From positions 135,324-199,323 of the forward strand of contig JAKVCV010000012.1 in the NCBI GenBank assembly GCA_022448945.1: a DNA stretch of 64,000 nt, given 5' to 3'. The position numbers and the translations under genes are program-made. The notes below the pieces were generated by a model, which saw nothing but the letters and a program-made list of their open reading frames with translations, made no database searches and was not told the origin of the DNA. The DNA is from Saprospiraceae bacterium. GTDB taxonomy: Bacteria > Bacteroidota > Bacteroidia > Chitinophagales > Saprospiraceae. Below are positions 32,089-41,255 of the stretch, piece after piece; the stretch's first letter is position 1; each line of letters begins with the position of its first letter.

Positions 32089-34032
32089 TTATAATTCATC
32101 TTCGGACAAAACAACAAAAAAGTCATCCGCTTCTAAATGTAGCATCTCATCTTTTGGCAAATTTAATGAAATACCAAAATTTGAATTCGCTTTTTTACGA
32201 AGTTTAGTCTTACGAATTCCAAGACAAATTTCATTTCGTTTATTTGCGACCCCCATCACATCTGAAAAATTGATTTTTTGAGGAAATTCATTAAAATATA
32301 AATATGCAGGTTTTACATAAATTTCAGAACCCTCTTCAGAAAAAATATCATCATAAAAAAGCTTTATCATTGGATTTTCACTTAGTTGAGATAAAATCAT
32401 AGTGATTAATCTATTACTAATAATGAAATCATCTACATCTGTCTGGGTAATAATTTCTTGATTTTCTGAATTCAATACTTGAGTAATAATTTTCGTGTTT
32501 TGCCCCAGATGACCTTTTTTAATCGTTCTTAACAACAATAAAATCAGAAGTGTATCAGCATCAATTTTATCAACATTTTGTTCTTTCAAATCTTGAGACA
32601 ATACAATAATATTATTATAATCAAAAGGATTTATATTTTCCAGATTTTTTAAAAGCAATGGGTTTTTATCAATTAAATTAATTTTAAAATTGGTATATTT
32701 TTGCTGTAGCTCATTCACTATCGCTTTTAAACTATCAGGTGGATTACTAAACATAATATCAAATACTGATCCATCCAATAAATAAGCTCCAGCTTCATGT
32801 ATAAAGATCTTAGCGACATTATGCCAGCCAAGTATTAAAATATGCTTATTTTCTTGCGCTATTCTACCATCAGCCAAAGGAAGGTCTTTTGGAAAAACAA
32901 ATTGAGATGATTCAAATCGAATTTCAGAATCGTCTGAAGCTAAGATTAAAATCTTATCACCATTATTCATTTTAGTACCATGATCAGGGCGCAGTGTTAA
33001 TCCTGAATTGGAATTATATATCCCTATAGGTATACCATCTTTAAAATAAAAAGGTAAATCATAAAAATCAATATTTTTCCAATCTTCTTCCTCATAAAAA
33101 TAAACTTCACAACCATCAAAAGATAATATTTCACTATAAACAATTTCAAGTCCACTAGTCAAAGATGTTTGAACTAGTAACTTACCCATTATATTCCAAC
33201 TATCTAGGGCAATAATGTTCTTATCATTAAAATAAGCAATCAGGTCTCGTTTTTCCTTATTAAAAATTTCTGCAATAATTGGTTTAGTATTATGTCCATC
33301 TTGACAAGAAATAATTGCCATAATAGCTTTTATTGACTGTACATCAGAATTAGATTTTTCAGATTCATGAGCACTTTCCGAACAGTTTGCCAAAAGTGCT
33401 ACAGATTTTGCTTCCGTAATACCAACCCTTCTAAGTTCATTTATATTAGCATAATCACCTTTTGTTGTTATAATTTGAGTGTTTTTAGTATTAGGCAAAC
33501 GCTTTTTTATAAGATTATCCATTGACTCTTTGTCTTCTTTGGCCAAAACAACAATAGACGATGATTTTTCACTTTCATTTGCCATAATTAATTCTCGAAT
33601 TACATCTACTACCCGTTCATTCCAACCAAGAATTAATGTATGATTCTTTTCAAGTACTCTTCCTCTTCCTCTTCTAAACTCAAAAAAGACACTCTCTAAA
33701 GTAGTAGTTATAAAAGCAATCAACATAGACAATAAAATCACTCCGACTAAGCCTGCAACAATCGTTGTCGTTTTCAACCAAAATGGGGCATCATCATCCT
33801 GACTCATATTACCAGGATCCGTCATTTGGAGGAAAACAACCCATATGTCATCAAGGAAACTATCAAAATAACTTAATTCAGGAAACAAAGAAATTAAGAT
33901 AAATCTAAGACCAACAATGAGGATAAATCCGGAAATAAAAACAAGCGTTAAACTGAGAAAAATGGACGAACCACCTTTACTCAGAAAACGTTCAAATTTA
34001 TAATTAATTCGTTCTCTAAAAGTAGGTTGCAT
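32089..34032 (-). CDS. CASTOR/POLLUX-related ion channel-like protein with RCK/TrkA-N domains
   Basis: N-terminal TM region; LLSMLIAFITTTLESVFFEFRRGRGRVLEKNHTLILGWNERVVDVIRELI; second NAD-binding-like segment HILILGWHNVAKIFIHEAG. Confidence 0.85.
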   Translation of the reverse strand: MQPTFRERINYKFERFLSKGGSSIFLSLTLVFISGFILIVGLRFILISLFPELSYFDSFLDDIWVVFLQMTDPGNMSQDDDAPFWLKTTTIVAGLVGVILLSMLIAFITTTLESVFFEFRRGRGRVLEKNHTLILGWNERVVDVIRELIMANESEKSSSIVVLAKEDKESMDNLIKKRLPNTKNTQIITTKGDYANINELRRVGITEAKSVALLANCSESAHESEKSNSDVQSIKAIMAIISCQDGHNTKPIIAEIFNKEKRDLIAYFNDKNIIALDSWNIMGKLLVQTSLTSGLEIVYSEILSFDGCEVYFYEEEDWKNIDFYDLPFYFKDGIPIGIYNSNSGLTLRPDHGTKMNNGDKILILASDDSEIRFESSQFVFPKDLPLADGRIAQENKHILILGWHNVAKIFIHEAGAYLLDGSVFDIMFSNPPDSLKAIVNELQQKYTNFKINLIDKNPLLLKNLENINPFDYNNIIVLSQDLKEQNVDKIDADTLLILLLLRTIKKGHLGQNTKIITQVLNSENQEIITQTDVDDFIISNRLITMILSQLSENPMIKLFYDDIFSEEGSEIYVKPAYLYFNEFPQKINFSDVMGVANKRNEICLGIRKTKLRKKANSNFGISLNLPKDEMLHLEADDFFVVLSEDEL

Positions 34033-34267
34033 CTATTTAAAAATTATTTTATCGGAAAGTTGATTATGCGAAAAATTCTAAAAGCAGGTGCAAGATAAGT
34101 AGTTACTATTGATAATACAATGAGAACAGTTAGTTTTTTGTAGTGAAAATAAATCATATGGTATTTATTAATCCTTTACTCAGGAAATTGAATATTCCTT
34201 ATCTATTTAAAATATAATAATTAGATTTGCATATTGTGAATTTATATAATAACATTAATAAACTATT

Positions 34268-35788
34268 TTGGATAAGTTAGATAAAACAGCATTAGTAATT
34301 CTTGATGGTTGGGGTCATGGTTCTGACCCTAAGGTTAGTGCCATTGCTCAAGCAAACACTCCTTTTATTAATGAATTATACACTAAATACCCGAATTCAG
34401 AACTTGTAACTTATGGTGAACAAGTAGGATTACCTGAAGGCCAAATGGGGAATTCTGAAGTTGGACACTTAAATATTGGTGCTGGACGAATAGTATATCA
34501 GGACTTAGTTCGAATCAACAATGCATCATCAGATCATTCATTACATAAAAACGAAACTCTTGTAAAAGCCTTTGATTATGCAAAAACAAATAATAAAGCC
34601 GTTCACTTTATAGGCTTGGTTTCTGATGGAGGGGTACATTCCCACATCGATCATCTAAAAGCACTCTGCGATGCCAGTCAAGAAAATTGTATAAAAAATG
34701 TTTCTATACATGCCTTTTTGGATGGCAGAGATACAGACCCTAATAGTGGCCTAAATTATCTTGAAGATTTATTATTACACATAAAAGACAGTCCTGTAAA
34801 AATTGCCTCTGTAATCGGTCGATATTATGCTATGGATCGAGACAATCGATGGGAACGAATTAAACTTGCTTATGATCTTTTATTGAAAGGTAAAGGTGCA
34901 AAATTTAATACCGCAATCGAAGGCCTCAAGGCTTCTTATAAAGATGGTATTACAGATGAATTTGTTTTACCCATTTCATGTAGTGATTCTAAAATAGAGG
35001 ATGGAGATGTTGTAATTTGCTTTAATTTCAGAACTGATAGATGCCGCCAGATTACAACAGCTCTTACACAGACAAATTTCCCAAAAGAAGAAATGCATGT
35101 CATTAACTTACATTATATCACAATGACTCGTTATGATGACAATTTTAAAGGGATAAATGTTTTGTTTGAAAAAGAAAACTTAAATAACACACTCGGAGAA
35201 GTTTTGGAAAAAGCAAAAAAAACGCAAGTAAGAATAGCTGAAACTGAGAAATATCCACATGTTACATTTTTCTTTTCCGGAGGCAAGGAAGAACCTTTCA
35301 ATGGAGAAAAAAGACTTATTATTCCTTCACCGAAGGTTGCTACTTATGATTTACAACCTGAAATGAGTGCTTATGGAATAACAGATTCCATTATTAATGA
35401 AATCAATAGTAACCAACCGGATTTTATATGCCTCAACTATGCTAATACGGATATGGTAGGACATACAGGTGTATTTAAAGCTGCAATTAAAGCTGCTGAA
35501 ACCGTTGATAAATGCCTTGAACGTTTGGTTGAGACCTTATTGAAATACAATTATGGCATTATTATCATTGCAGATCATGGCAATTCTGATTTTATGATCA
35601 ATAAAGACGGATCACCTCATACTGCACACACAACGAACCCTGTTCCTTGTTTCTTTGTTGCTAACGATATTGAAGGTGTTACTATTAAAGATGGTAAATT
35701 GGCAGATATTGCACCTACTATTCTGCAATTAATGAATATTCTTCCTTCAAAAGAAATGAATGGAGAGGCATTACTAAAGAAAACATGA
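34268..35788 (+). CDS. gpmI: 2,3-bisphosphoglycerate-independent phosphoglycerate mutase
   Basis: ALVILDGWGHG; GQMGNSEVGHLNIGAGR; DGRDTDPNSG; NYANTDMVGHTG; IADHGNSDFM. Predicted TTG start. Confidence 0.96.
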   Translation: MDKLDKTALVILDGWGHGSDPKVSAIAQANTPFINELYTKYPNSELVTYGEQVGLPEGQMGNSEVGHLNIGAGRIVYQDLVRINNASSDHSLHKNETLVKAFDYAKTNNKAVHFIGLVSDGGVHSHIDHLKALCDASQENCIKNVSIHAFLDGRDTDPNSGLNYLEDLLLHIKDSPVKIASVIGRYYAMDRDNRWERIKLAYDLLLKGKGAKFNTAIEGLKASYKDGITDEFVLPISCSDSKIEDGDVVICFNFRTDRCRQITTALTQTNFPKEEMHVINLHYITMTRYDDNFKGINVLFEKENLNNTLGEVLEKAKKTQVRIAETEKYPHVTFFFSGGKEEPFNGEKRLIIPSPKVATYDLQPEMSAYGITDSIINEINSNQPDFICLNYANTDMVGHTGVFKAAIKAAETVDKCLERLVETLLKYNYGIIIIADHGNSDFMINKDGSPHTAHTTNPVPCFFVANDIEGVTIKDGKLADIAPTILQLMNILPSKEMNGEALLKKT

Positions 35789-35819
35789 ACTGAATAAAAA
35801 CTAGAATAAATTCTACGGG

Positions 35820-37316
35820 TTATCTGGAACCCATATATATGGCTTTATTTTTTCTACTTTTAAAAGCTTTTTCTTTTGCAGCCATATCTTTTGCTTCCTT
35901 TTCTTTAATTCGTTTTTCTCTAGCAGCCCTAGCAATAGCTTCTTTTTCTCTTGCTAATTTATCAGAAGCCTCCTTAGCTCTGGCAGCTCTTTCTTTTGCA
36001 ACTCTTTTACGAGTTTCCTCATCTCCAGTAGAATAATCAATAGCAATATTTATATCATAATCGGGGTGCTCCAGAATTGCAAGGCCTATCTGAATAAAGG
36101 AAGCATTGAGTATAGTTTTACGATGAAGCAAATCAGGTATACCCTGATTAATAAGCAGGCCCATAACTATATCTTCAGGTTTTTCAGAATTGCCATAAAA
36201 CCCATTTTCACTAATTATTTCTTGGCTTCCCTTTCCTCTGACATGTTGGCTAAAAGCAATAGTAGCATCAGAATTTGGCAATATAAGCTCCTTATTAGCG
36301 ATAGAATTTTGTTGATATACAATTGCTGCATCAATCAATTTATTATCAACATAAAGTAGCGGAACAGGTGATTTTCCATCGAGCTCACTTCTCAAAGAAG
36401 ATACATAACTGTTTCCTGTAAACTCTGGGTATCTCTCAAGGTACTTTTTCAAAAAAGTGTTTCGGAACAATGTCGGATTCATTCGTACCAGATTTTGCAG
36501 AAAAATAATATTTTTCTCAGTGTCACTAAGTCCTTTTAACTTATTGGCAGTATTCGCTAGATAATATTTTGAATGACTCCATTCTTCGAACTGATAATAA
36601 GGATCTTTCCAACAGGCTAAACCTGCATATTTATAATTAAACTGACTTTTGTAAAAAAACTTATCGAGCCAATTAAAAACAAAATCTGCCTCATTCATTT
36701 TACCTGATTCATAATGATTTTTTGCGCGCGCAAAAATTTTATCCTGAATCAGATTTTGATATTTATTTTTGTAAATGCCTTTGCGTTGATCAAAAACCTC
36801 CATTATCATAGTCAAATATTTCAATGCATTTTTATCATTACCAATTTTCATATGTATTTGAGCAACTTCAAAAATACCATTTTGTATACCATCAAGTAAT
36901 ATCCAGGAACATTTGACAAGTTCTGTATCATATTCATTCTTTTTACTATTCCTTAGCATCAAACAAATCATTTTCCAATACTGCATTCTGTATTTATCAT
37001 AAGTTTTCTTAAATTGATCTTTGTCCATTAATGCATATAGACCAATTGCATAAGTATATTGTGGCAATCCTTTATCAAAATATTTGTGGACCATTTCATT
37101 AGATAGTCTCATCAGAGATTTATATTTTTTTTCTTTTAAATAGATTAAAAGACGTTTCTCATCATTTTGATATCTTTGTTGTTCTTTGGTAAGAACCATA
37201 GGTTCTACTTCTGTAGAATCTTCAGGATTATTATTAACTAGATTTTCTTTATTCGTTTCTTGAGATTGGGCTTGAAGGGCAAAAAAGAATATAAATAATA
37301 AGAGCGTAAATTTCAT
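35820..37316 (-). CDS. Secreted protein with possible CAP/SCP-like C-terminal domain and charged tail
   Basis: Signal peptide, SEN..FYGNSEKPEDIVMGLLINQGIPDLLHRKTILNASFIQIGLAI (CAP-like pattern), then KERAARAKEASDKLAREKEAIARAAREKRIKEKEAKDM charged helix. Confidence 0.55.
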   Translation of the reverse strand: MKFTLLLFIFFFALQAQSQETNKENLVNNNPEDSTEVEPMVLTKEQQRYQNDEKRLLIYLKEKKYKSLMRLSNEMVHKYFDKGLPQYTYAIGLYALMDKDQFKKTYDKYRMQYWKMICLMLRNSKKNEYDTELVKCSWILLDGIQNGIFEVAQIHMKIGNDKNALKYLTMIMEVFDQRKGIYKNKYQNLIQDKIFARAKNHYESGKMNEADFVFNWLDKFFYKSQFNYKYAGLACWKDPYYQFEEWSHSKYYLANTANKLKGLSDTEKNIIFLQNLVRMNPTLFRNTFLKKYLERYPEFTGNSYVSSLRSELDGKSPVPLLYVDNKLIDAAIVYQQNSIANKELILPNSDATIAFSQHVRGKGSQEIISENGFYGNSEKPEDIVMGLLINQGIPDLLHRKTILNASFIQIGLAILEHPDYDINIAIDYSTGDEETRKRVAKERAARAKEASDKLAREKEAIARAAREKRIKEKEAKDMAAKEKAFKSRKNKAIYMGSR

Positions 37317-37559
37317 AACATAATCTTTTGTTTCAAGTCTCCAATTATAACAAAATTTTTGCTAATATTAAAACTACTGGGAATAAAATTATAGTACTAA
37401 ATCTAAATATGTTATTCGCTATTATTTAGATGATTTTTGCTTTTTGAAATTGCAATTTATTCATAAATATTTCTTGAGATTTTAAATACAAATTATTATT
37501 TAATCTTTAAGTGAAAATAAATTCAAAAACGTATTTTGAGCTAAATCAATAAAAATCAC

Positions 37560-38000
37560 ATGCGTAAAAAAATTTTTCTTTGTCTCTTTTTTGCCTGCCT
37601 TGGAATTACTAATGAAATTTGCTTTGTTGCTATTACCAATTTAATTAATGGTGATACTATTTGTAATTCTACCCGATGGTCTTTAACAGGAAAAACCTAT
37701 GTATGGATGTTACCAATTTACTGTTTGATTCCATTATTGGCAGGCCCAATAATCAAAAAAACATCTCATTTGTTTTTATTGTACAGATTACTCCTTTATA
37801 CGTTTTTAATATTTTTAATTGAATTTATTACCGGTTTTTTGTTAGAGCAACTGACTGGTTCATGCCCTTGGGAATATAACAATGGCTGGCATATTCTGGG
37901 TTATATTCGTCTAGATTATCTACCTGCATGGATGCTGTTTTCTTATTGTATAGAATATTTATATTTATATCTTGAAAAGAACTTAAATGAAGTAAAATGA
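37560..38000 (+). CDS. Small integral membrane protein, putative ABC-transporter permease-like family (PF06541-like)
   Basis: Four TM helices; GFLLEQLTGSCPWEYNNGWHILGYIRLDYLPAWMLFSYCIEYLY resembles that family. Confidence 0.55.
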   Translation: MRKKIFLCLFFACLGITNEICFVAITNLINGDTICNSTRWSLTGKTYVWMLPIYCLIPLLAGPIIKKTSHLFLLYRLLLYTFLIFLIEFITGFLLEQLTGSCPWEYNNGWHILGYIRLDYLPAWMLFSYCIEYLYLYLEKNLNEVK

Positions 38001-38470
38001 AAACTGAACTATGGGTAATTGGTAATACGTCTTTCTCCTATCTTAATGAAGGAACTAAGATTTATGTCAATAGACTTAAACATTATCTGCCATTTGAATA
38101 TTCGATAATACCTGATATAAAAAATTCTAAAAATATGTCAAATGAGCAAATAAAAACAAAAGAAGGTGCACAAATAATCAAAAAACTTGACAAAGGAGAC
38201 TTCTTAATTTTATTGGATCAAAATGGCAAAGCGTTTTCTTCTTTGAAATTTGCAAATTATATGGAACATTTACTACAACTTAGCCATAAAAGACTTATTT
38301 TCCACATTGGAGGTGCCTATGGCTTTTCGAATGAAATATACAAACGTTCCAATGGTAAAGTCTCTCTTTCTAAAATGACATTTTCACATCAAATGGTTAG
38401 ACTATTTGTGCTTGAACAACTATATCGTGGAATGACTATTCTTAGAAATCAACCATATCATAATGAATAA
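37997..38470 (+). CDS. rlmH: 23S rRNA (pseudouridine1915-N3)-methyltransferase RlmH
   Basis: FLILLDQNGKAFSSLKFANYM; FHIGGAYGFSNEIYKR; LSLSKMTFSHQMVRLFVLEQLYRGMTILRNQPYHNE-type C-terminus; overlaps the previous gene by ATGA. Confidence 0.95.
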   Translation: MKTELWVIGNTSFSYLNEGTKIYVNRLKHYLPFEYSIIPDIKNSKNMSNEQIKTKEGAQIIKKLDKGDFLILLDQNGKAFSSLKFANYMEHLLQLSHKRLIFHIGGAYGFSNEIYKRSNGKVSLSKMTFSHQMVRLFVLEQLYRGMTILRNQPYHNE

Positions 38471-38513
38471 ATGATTTCTAATTAAAAAAAGTAACTTTCA
38501 ACTTATCTTTACT

Positions 38514-39068
38514 ATGACTGAATATAATCTGATATTATTTTTTAAAGCTATACATATCATTGGATTTGTATGTTGGTTTGCTGCCTTATTTTACTTGCCT
38601 CGCCTATTTATTTACCATAGAGAAGCTTTAGACATGGACGAACCTAAAAAGAGTACCTTAGTCGAGCAATTTTCACTAATGGAAAGACGTCTTTATAATA
38701 TTATAATGACACCTGCTATGGTAATAACGCTTATAGGTGGATTTACTATGTTACATCTATTTGGTTGGGACTATTGGACTACTCGAATATGGTTACATTG
38801 GAAATTGGGATTTATTTTATTATTACTCATTTATCATTTTTATTGCAAAAATGTTATGATAAGTTTAGGATCTGGACAAAAAACTATGACTTCAATACAA
38901 TTTAGAATTTTCAATGAAATTCCAACTCTTTTTTTACTGGCAATAATACTACTAGCTGTTTATAAGAGTCGTTTAATATTTATTTACACTTTGGGAGGCT
39001 TACTAATTTTTAGCCTAGCATTAGGAATAGGTATAAAATATTACAAAAAGATAAGAAACAATCATTAG
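38514..39068 (+). CDS. hemJ: Protoporphyrinogen oxidase HemJ / UPF0093-like membrane protein
   Basis: FKAIHIIGFVCWFAALFYLPRLFIYHREA ... MERRLYNIIMTPAMVITLIGG ... WLHWKLGFILLLLIYHFYC ... RIFNEIPTLFL. Confidence 0.88.
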   Translation: MTEYNLILFFKAIHIIGFVCWFAALFYLPRLFIYHREALDMDEPKKSTLVEQFSLMERRLYNIIMTPAMVITLIGGFTMLHLFGWDYWTTRIWLHWKLGFILLLLIYHFYCKNVMISLGSGQKTMTSIQFRIFNEIPTLFLLAIILLAVYKSRLIFIYTLGGLLIFSLALGIGIKYYKKIRNNH

Positions 39069-39087
39069 TTTGAATTATTGAAAAAAC

Positions 39088-39657
39088 ATGTCAGTAACAC
39101 TTTCTTTATTTACTTTATATGCTTTAATCGTAGGTCTTACAGCAACTCTATATATAAAAAAATGGGTGGAGTTATTTCAGATGAGAACTTATGCACTATA
39201 CACTTCTGTACCGGTTATTTGGTCTATTTGTTTTTTTATAATCATAATTTTTGAATGGTTTTTAAATCATAATTGGGAATCAGATACAAATACATTGATG
39301 TTTTTAATATCATTACTTATTCCTCTTATTTTTTATTTTATTGGCATGCTTATCTTCCCAACTCCTGATATGCTCGACCGTAAAGACAAATTTGCTTACT
39401 TAGATTATTTTGATCATTTCCTTAATAAAAAAACTTCAATTGTAAGACTTGTTTTATTAGCCTTTTTGATGAAAAACATCGTACTTTGGTTCAATCATGA
39501 CAATGCTCCTAATATTCTTTTAGGAATTTCTGATTTTTTGTTTTACAAAAATAATTATATGGTTTTCGTGGCGTTGCTATTTTCCTTATTTACAGATAAC
39601 AAACTAATTGTATTTATTTCGTCTATTATTATACTTTATGTGTGGATTAATACATAA
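39088..39657 (+). CDS. Hypothetical integral membrane protein
   Basis: Multiple hydrophobic helices; no recognised family. Confidence 0.6.
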   Translation: MSVTLSLFTLYALIVGLTATLYIKKWVELFQMRTYALYTSVPVIWSICFFIIIIFEWFLNHNWESDTNTLMFLISLLIPLIFYFIGMLIFPTPDMLDRKDKFAYLDYFDHFLNKKTSIVRLVLLAFLMKNIVLWFNHDNAPNILLGISDFLFYKNNYMVFVALLFSLFTDNKLIVFISSIIILYVWINT

Positions 39658-39708
39658 GTCTAGTTAACTGTATGAAAGTATATAAATAAAATGGAAAGAT
39701 CCTTAAAT

Positions 39709-40344
39709 TTATTTTATCCTGGCAGTTTTATAATCTCCTATATTTAAGAGCTCATTACAACCAAAATAATCTTCTTCAATATTTGAAGCAATAATAGTAA
39801 GTCTATTGGGTTTGTATGCAAATACATTTAATAAATCGTGATACCAATTTAAAGCTAATTTATCTAATGTAATTGTTGGTTCATCCAATAACAAACAAGA
39901 GGTGTCTGAGCAAATTGCCAAGGCGAGTTTTAATCGTTGCTGCATACCTGAAGAAAAAAACTTAATTGCTTTATTATATGCATTTTTAGGGAATTCTAAT
40001 CTATTGTATAATTCTTCTTGTGAGCATTTCATTTTTTTAAAATTCCAATGAAAATCAATAGATTCCTTCAAAGTAAACTCTTCAATTAATTCTATATAGG
40101 GCGCAGCAAATGATAGACATTTATAAGCATAGTCATTTGAAATAACATTATCAGATAAACTGAACTCAACTTTTCCCTGTGATGGAGATAAATATCCTGA
40201 CAAAATTTGTAATAAAGTTGATTTTCCAGAACCATTACTTCCAACAACCCCATAGTAGTTACCTATTTCGAAAGAATAATTCAATTCTTTAAAAATCCAT
40301 TCATAATGGAATCGTTTACCTATATCTGTTAACTTGATATTCAT
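39709..40344 (-). CDS. ABC transporter ATP-binding protein
   Basis: GVVGSNGSGKSTLLQILSGYL (Walker A), FSSGMQQRLKLALAICSDTSCLLLDEPTITLD; likely start MNIKLTD at 40344 rather than 40368. Confidence 0.9.
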   Translation of the reverse strand: MNIKLTDIGKRFHYEWIFKELNYSFEIGNYYGVVGSNGSGKSTLLQILSGYLSPSQGKVEFSLSDNVISNDYAYKCLSFAAPYIELIEEFTLKESIDFHWNFKKMKCSQEELYNRLEFPKNAYNKAIKFFSSGMQQRLKLALAICSDTSCLLLDEPTITLDKLALNWYHDLLNVFAYKPNRLTIIASNIEEDYFGCNELLNIGDYKTARIK

Positions 40345-40363
40345 TGTACAAATATAAAAAAAA

Positions 40364-40392
40364 GCCACTCACGGAAGAACATCCGAAATGGC
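40364..40392 (-). terminator. Possible terminator of the lpx gene cluster
   Basis: On the minus strand GCCATTTCGGA-TGTTCT-TCCGTGAGTGGC followed by TTTTTTTT; stem has an internal loop. Confidence 0.5.
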
Positions 40393-40445
40393 ATTATTTT
40401 ATTCCTTATATAAATTCAACTGTAAACCTATATTTATAATTATTA

Positions 40446-41249
40446 CTATTTACGTTTATTCAAGCCTTTAATTACACCATTTTTAGATGCACGGACAAAA
40501 GCTAAAATACGTTGTTTTTCAACACTGTCCTCAATTTTTAAATCTATAGACTTTACAGCTTTAGAGACATTCCTGTGTTCAACAAATAATTGATGGTAAA
40601 CATCCTGAATATTTCTAATTTCAGTGGTAGAAAAACCTTTTCGTCTTAACCCAACAGTATTCACTCCGATGTAAGAAGCTGGATATCGCGAAATTCGTAC
40701 ATAAGGCGGAACATCTTTATTAAGTAAGGTACCACCTCCAATAAGTGAAAAAGAACCTATTTGAACAAACTGATGAACAGCAGTCATTCCTCCTACAATA
40801 ACATGTTCTTCAATTTCTACATGACCTGCTAAAGTAGCATTATTAGCAAGAATACAATGTTCGCCAATCACACAATCATGTGCTACGTGAACATATGCCA
40901 TTAAAAGACAATTATTCCCAATGACAGTTTTATAGTTAGCTCTGGTACCGCGATTGAGTGTACAATACTCGCGGATAATTACATTATCACCAATTTCTAA
41001 CGTAGTGTCTTCACCATTAAATTTGAGATCCTGAGGAATTGCGCCAACGATCGCTCCAGGAAAAATCTGACAATTTTTCCCAATCCTGGTTCCAGACATG
41101 ATACATACGTTAGCTGCAATGGTAGTATTATCACCAATAACAACATCTTCCTCAATATGAGCCCAAGGTCCAATTTTTACATTTTTACCAATACGGGCTT
41201 TAGGATGTACTGCTGCGTGTTGATAGTGATTCATACTGTTGTCTTCCAT
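40446..41249 (-). CDS. lpxA: Acyl-ACP--UDP-N-acetylglucosamine O-acyltransferase
   Basis: Hexapeptide repeats; GAIPQDLKFNGEDTTLEIGDNVIIREYCTLNRGT; YVHVAHDCVIGEHCILANNATLAGHVEIE; IGVNTVGLRRKGFS. Confidence 0.95.
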   Translation of the reverse strand: MEDNSMNHYQHAAVHPKARIGKNVKIGPWAHIEEDVVIGDNTTIAANVCIMSGTRIGKNCQIFPGAIVGAIPQDLKFNGEDTTLEIGDNVIIREYCTLNRGTRANYKTVIGNNCLLMAYVHVAHDCVIGEHCILANNATLAGHVEIEEHVIVGGMTAVHQFVQIGSFSLIGGGTLLNKDVPPYVRISRYPASYIGVNTVGLRRKGFSTTEIRNIQDVYHQLFVEHRNVSKAVKSIDLKIEDSVEKQRILAFVRASKNGVIKGLNKRK

Positions 41250-41255
41250 TAGTTT

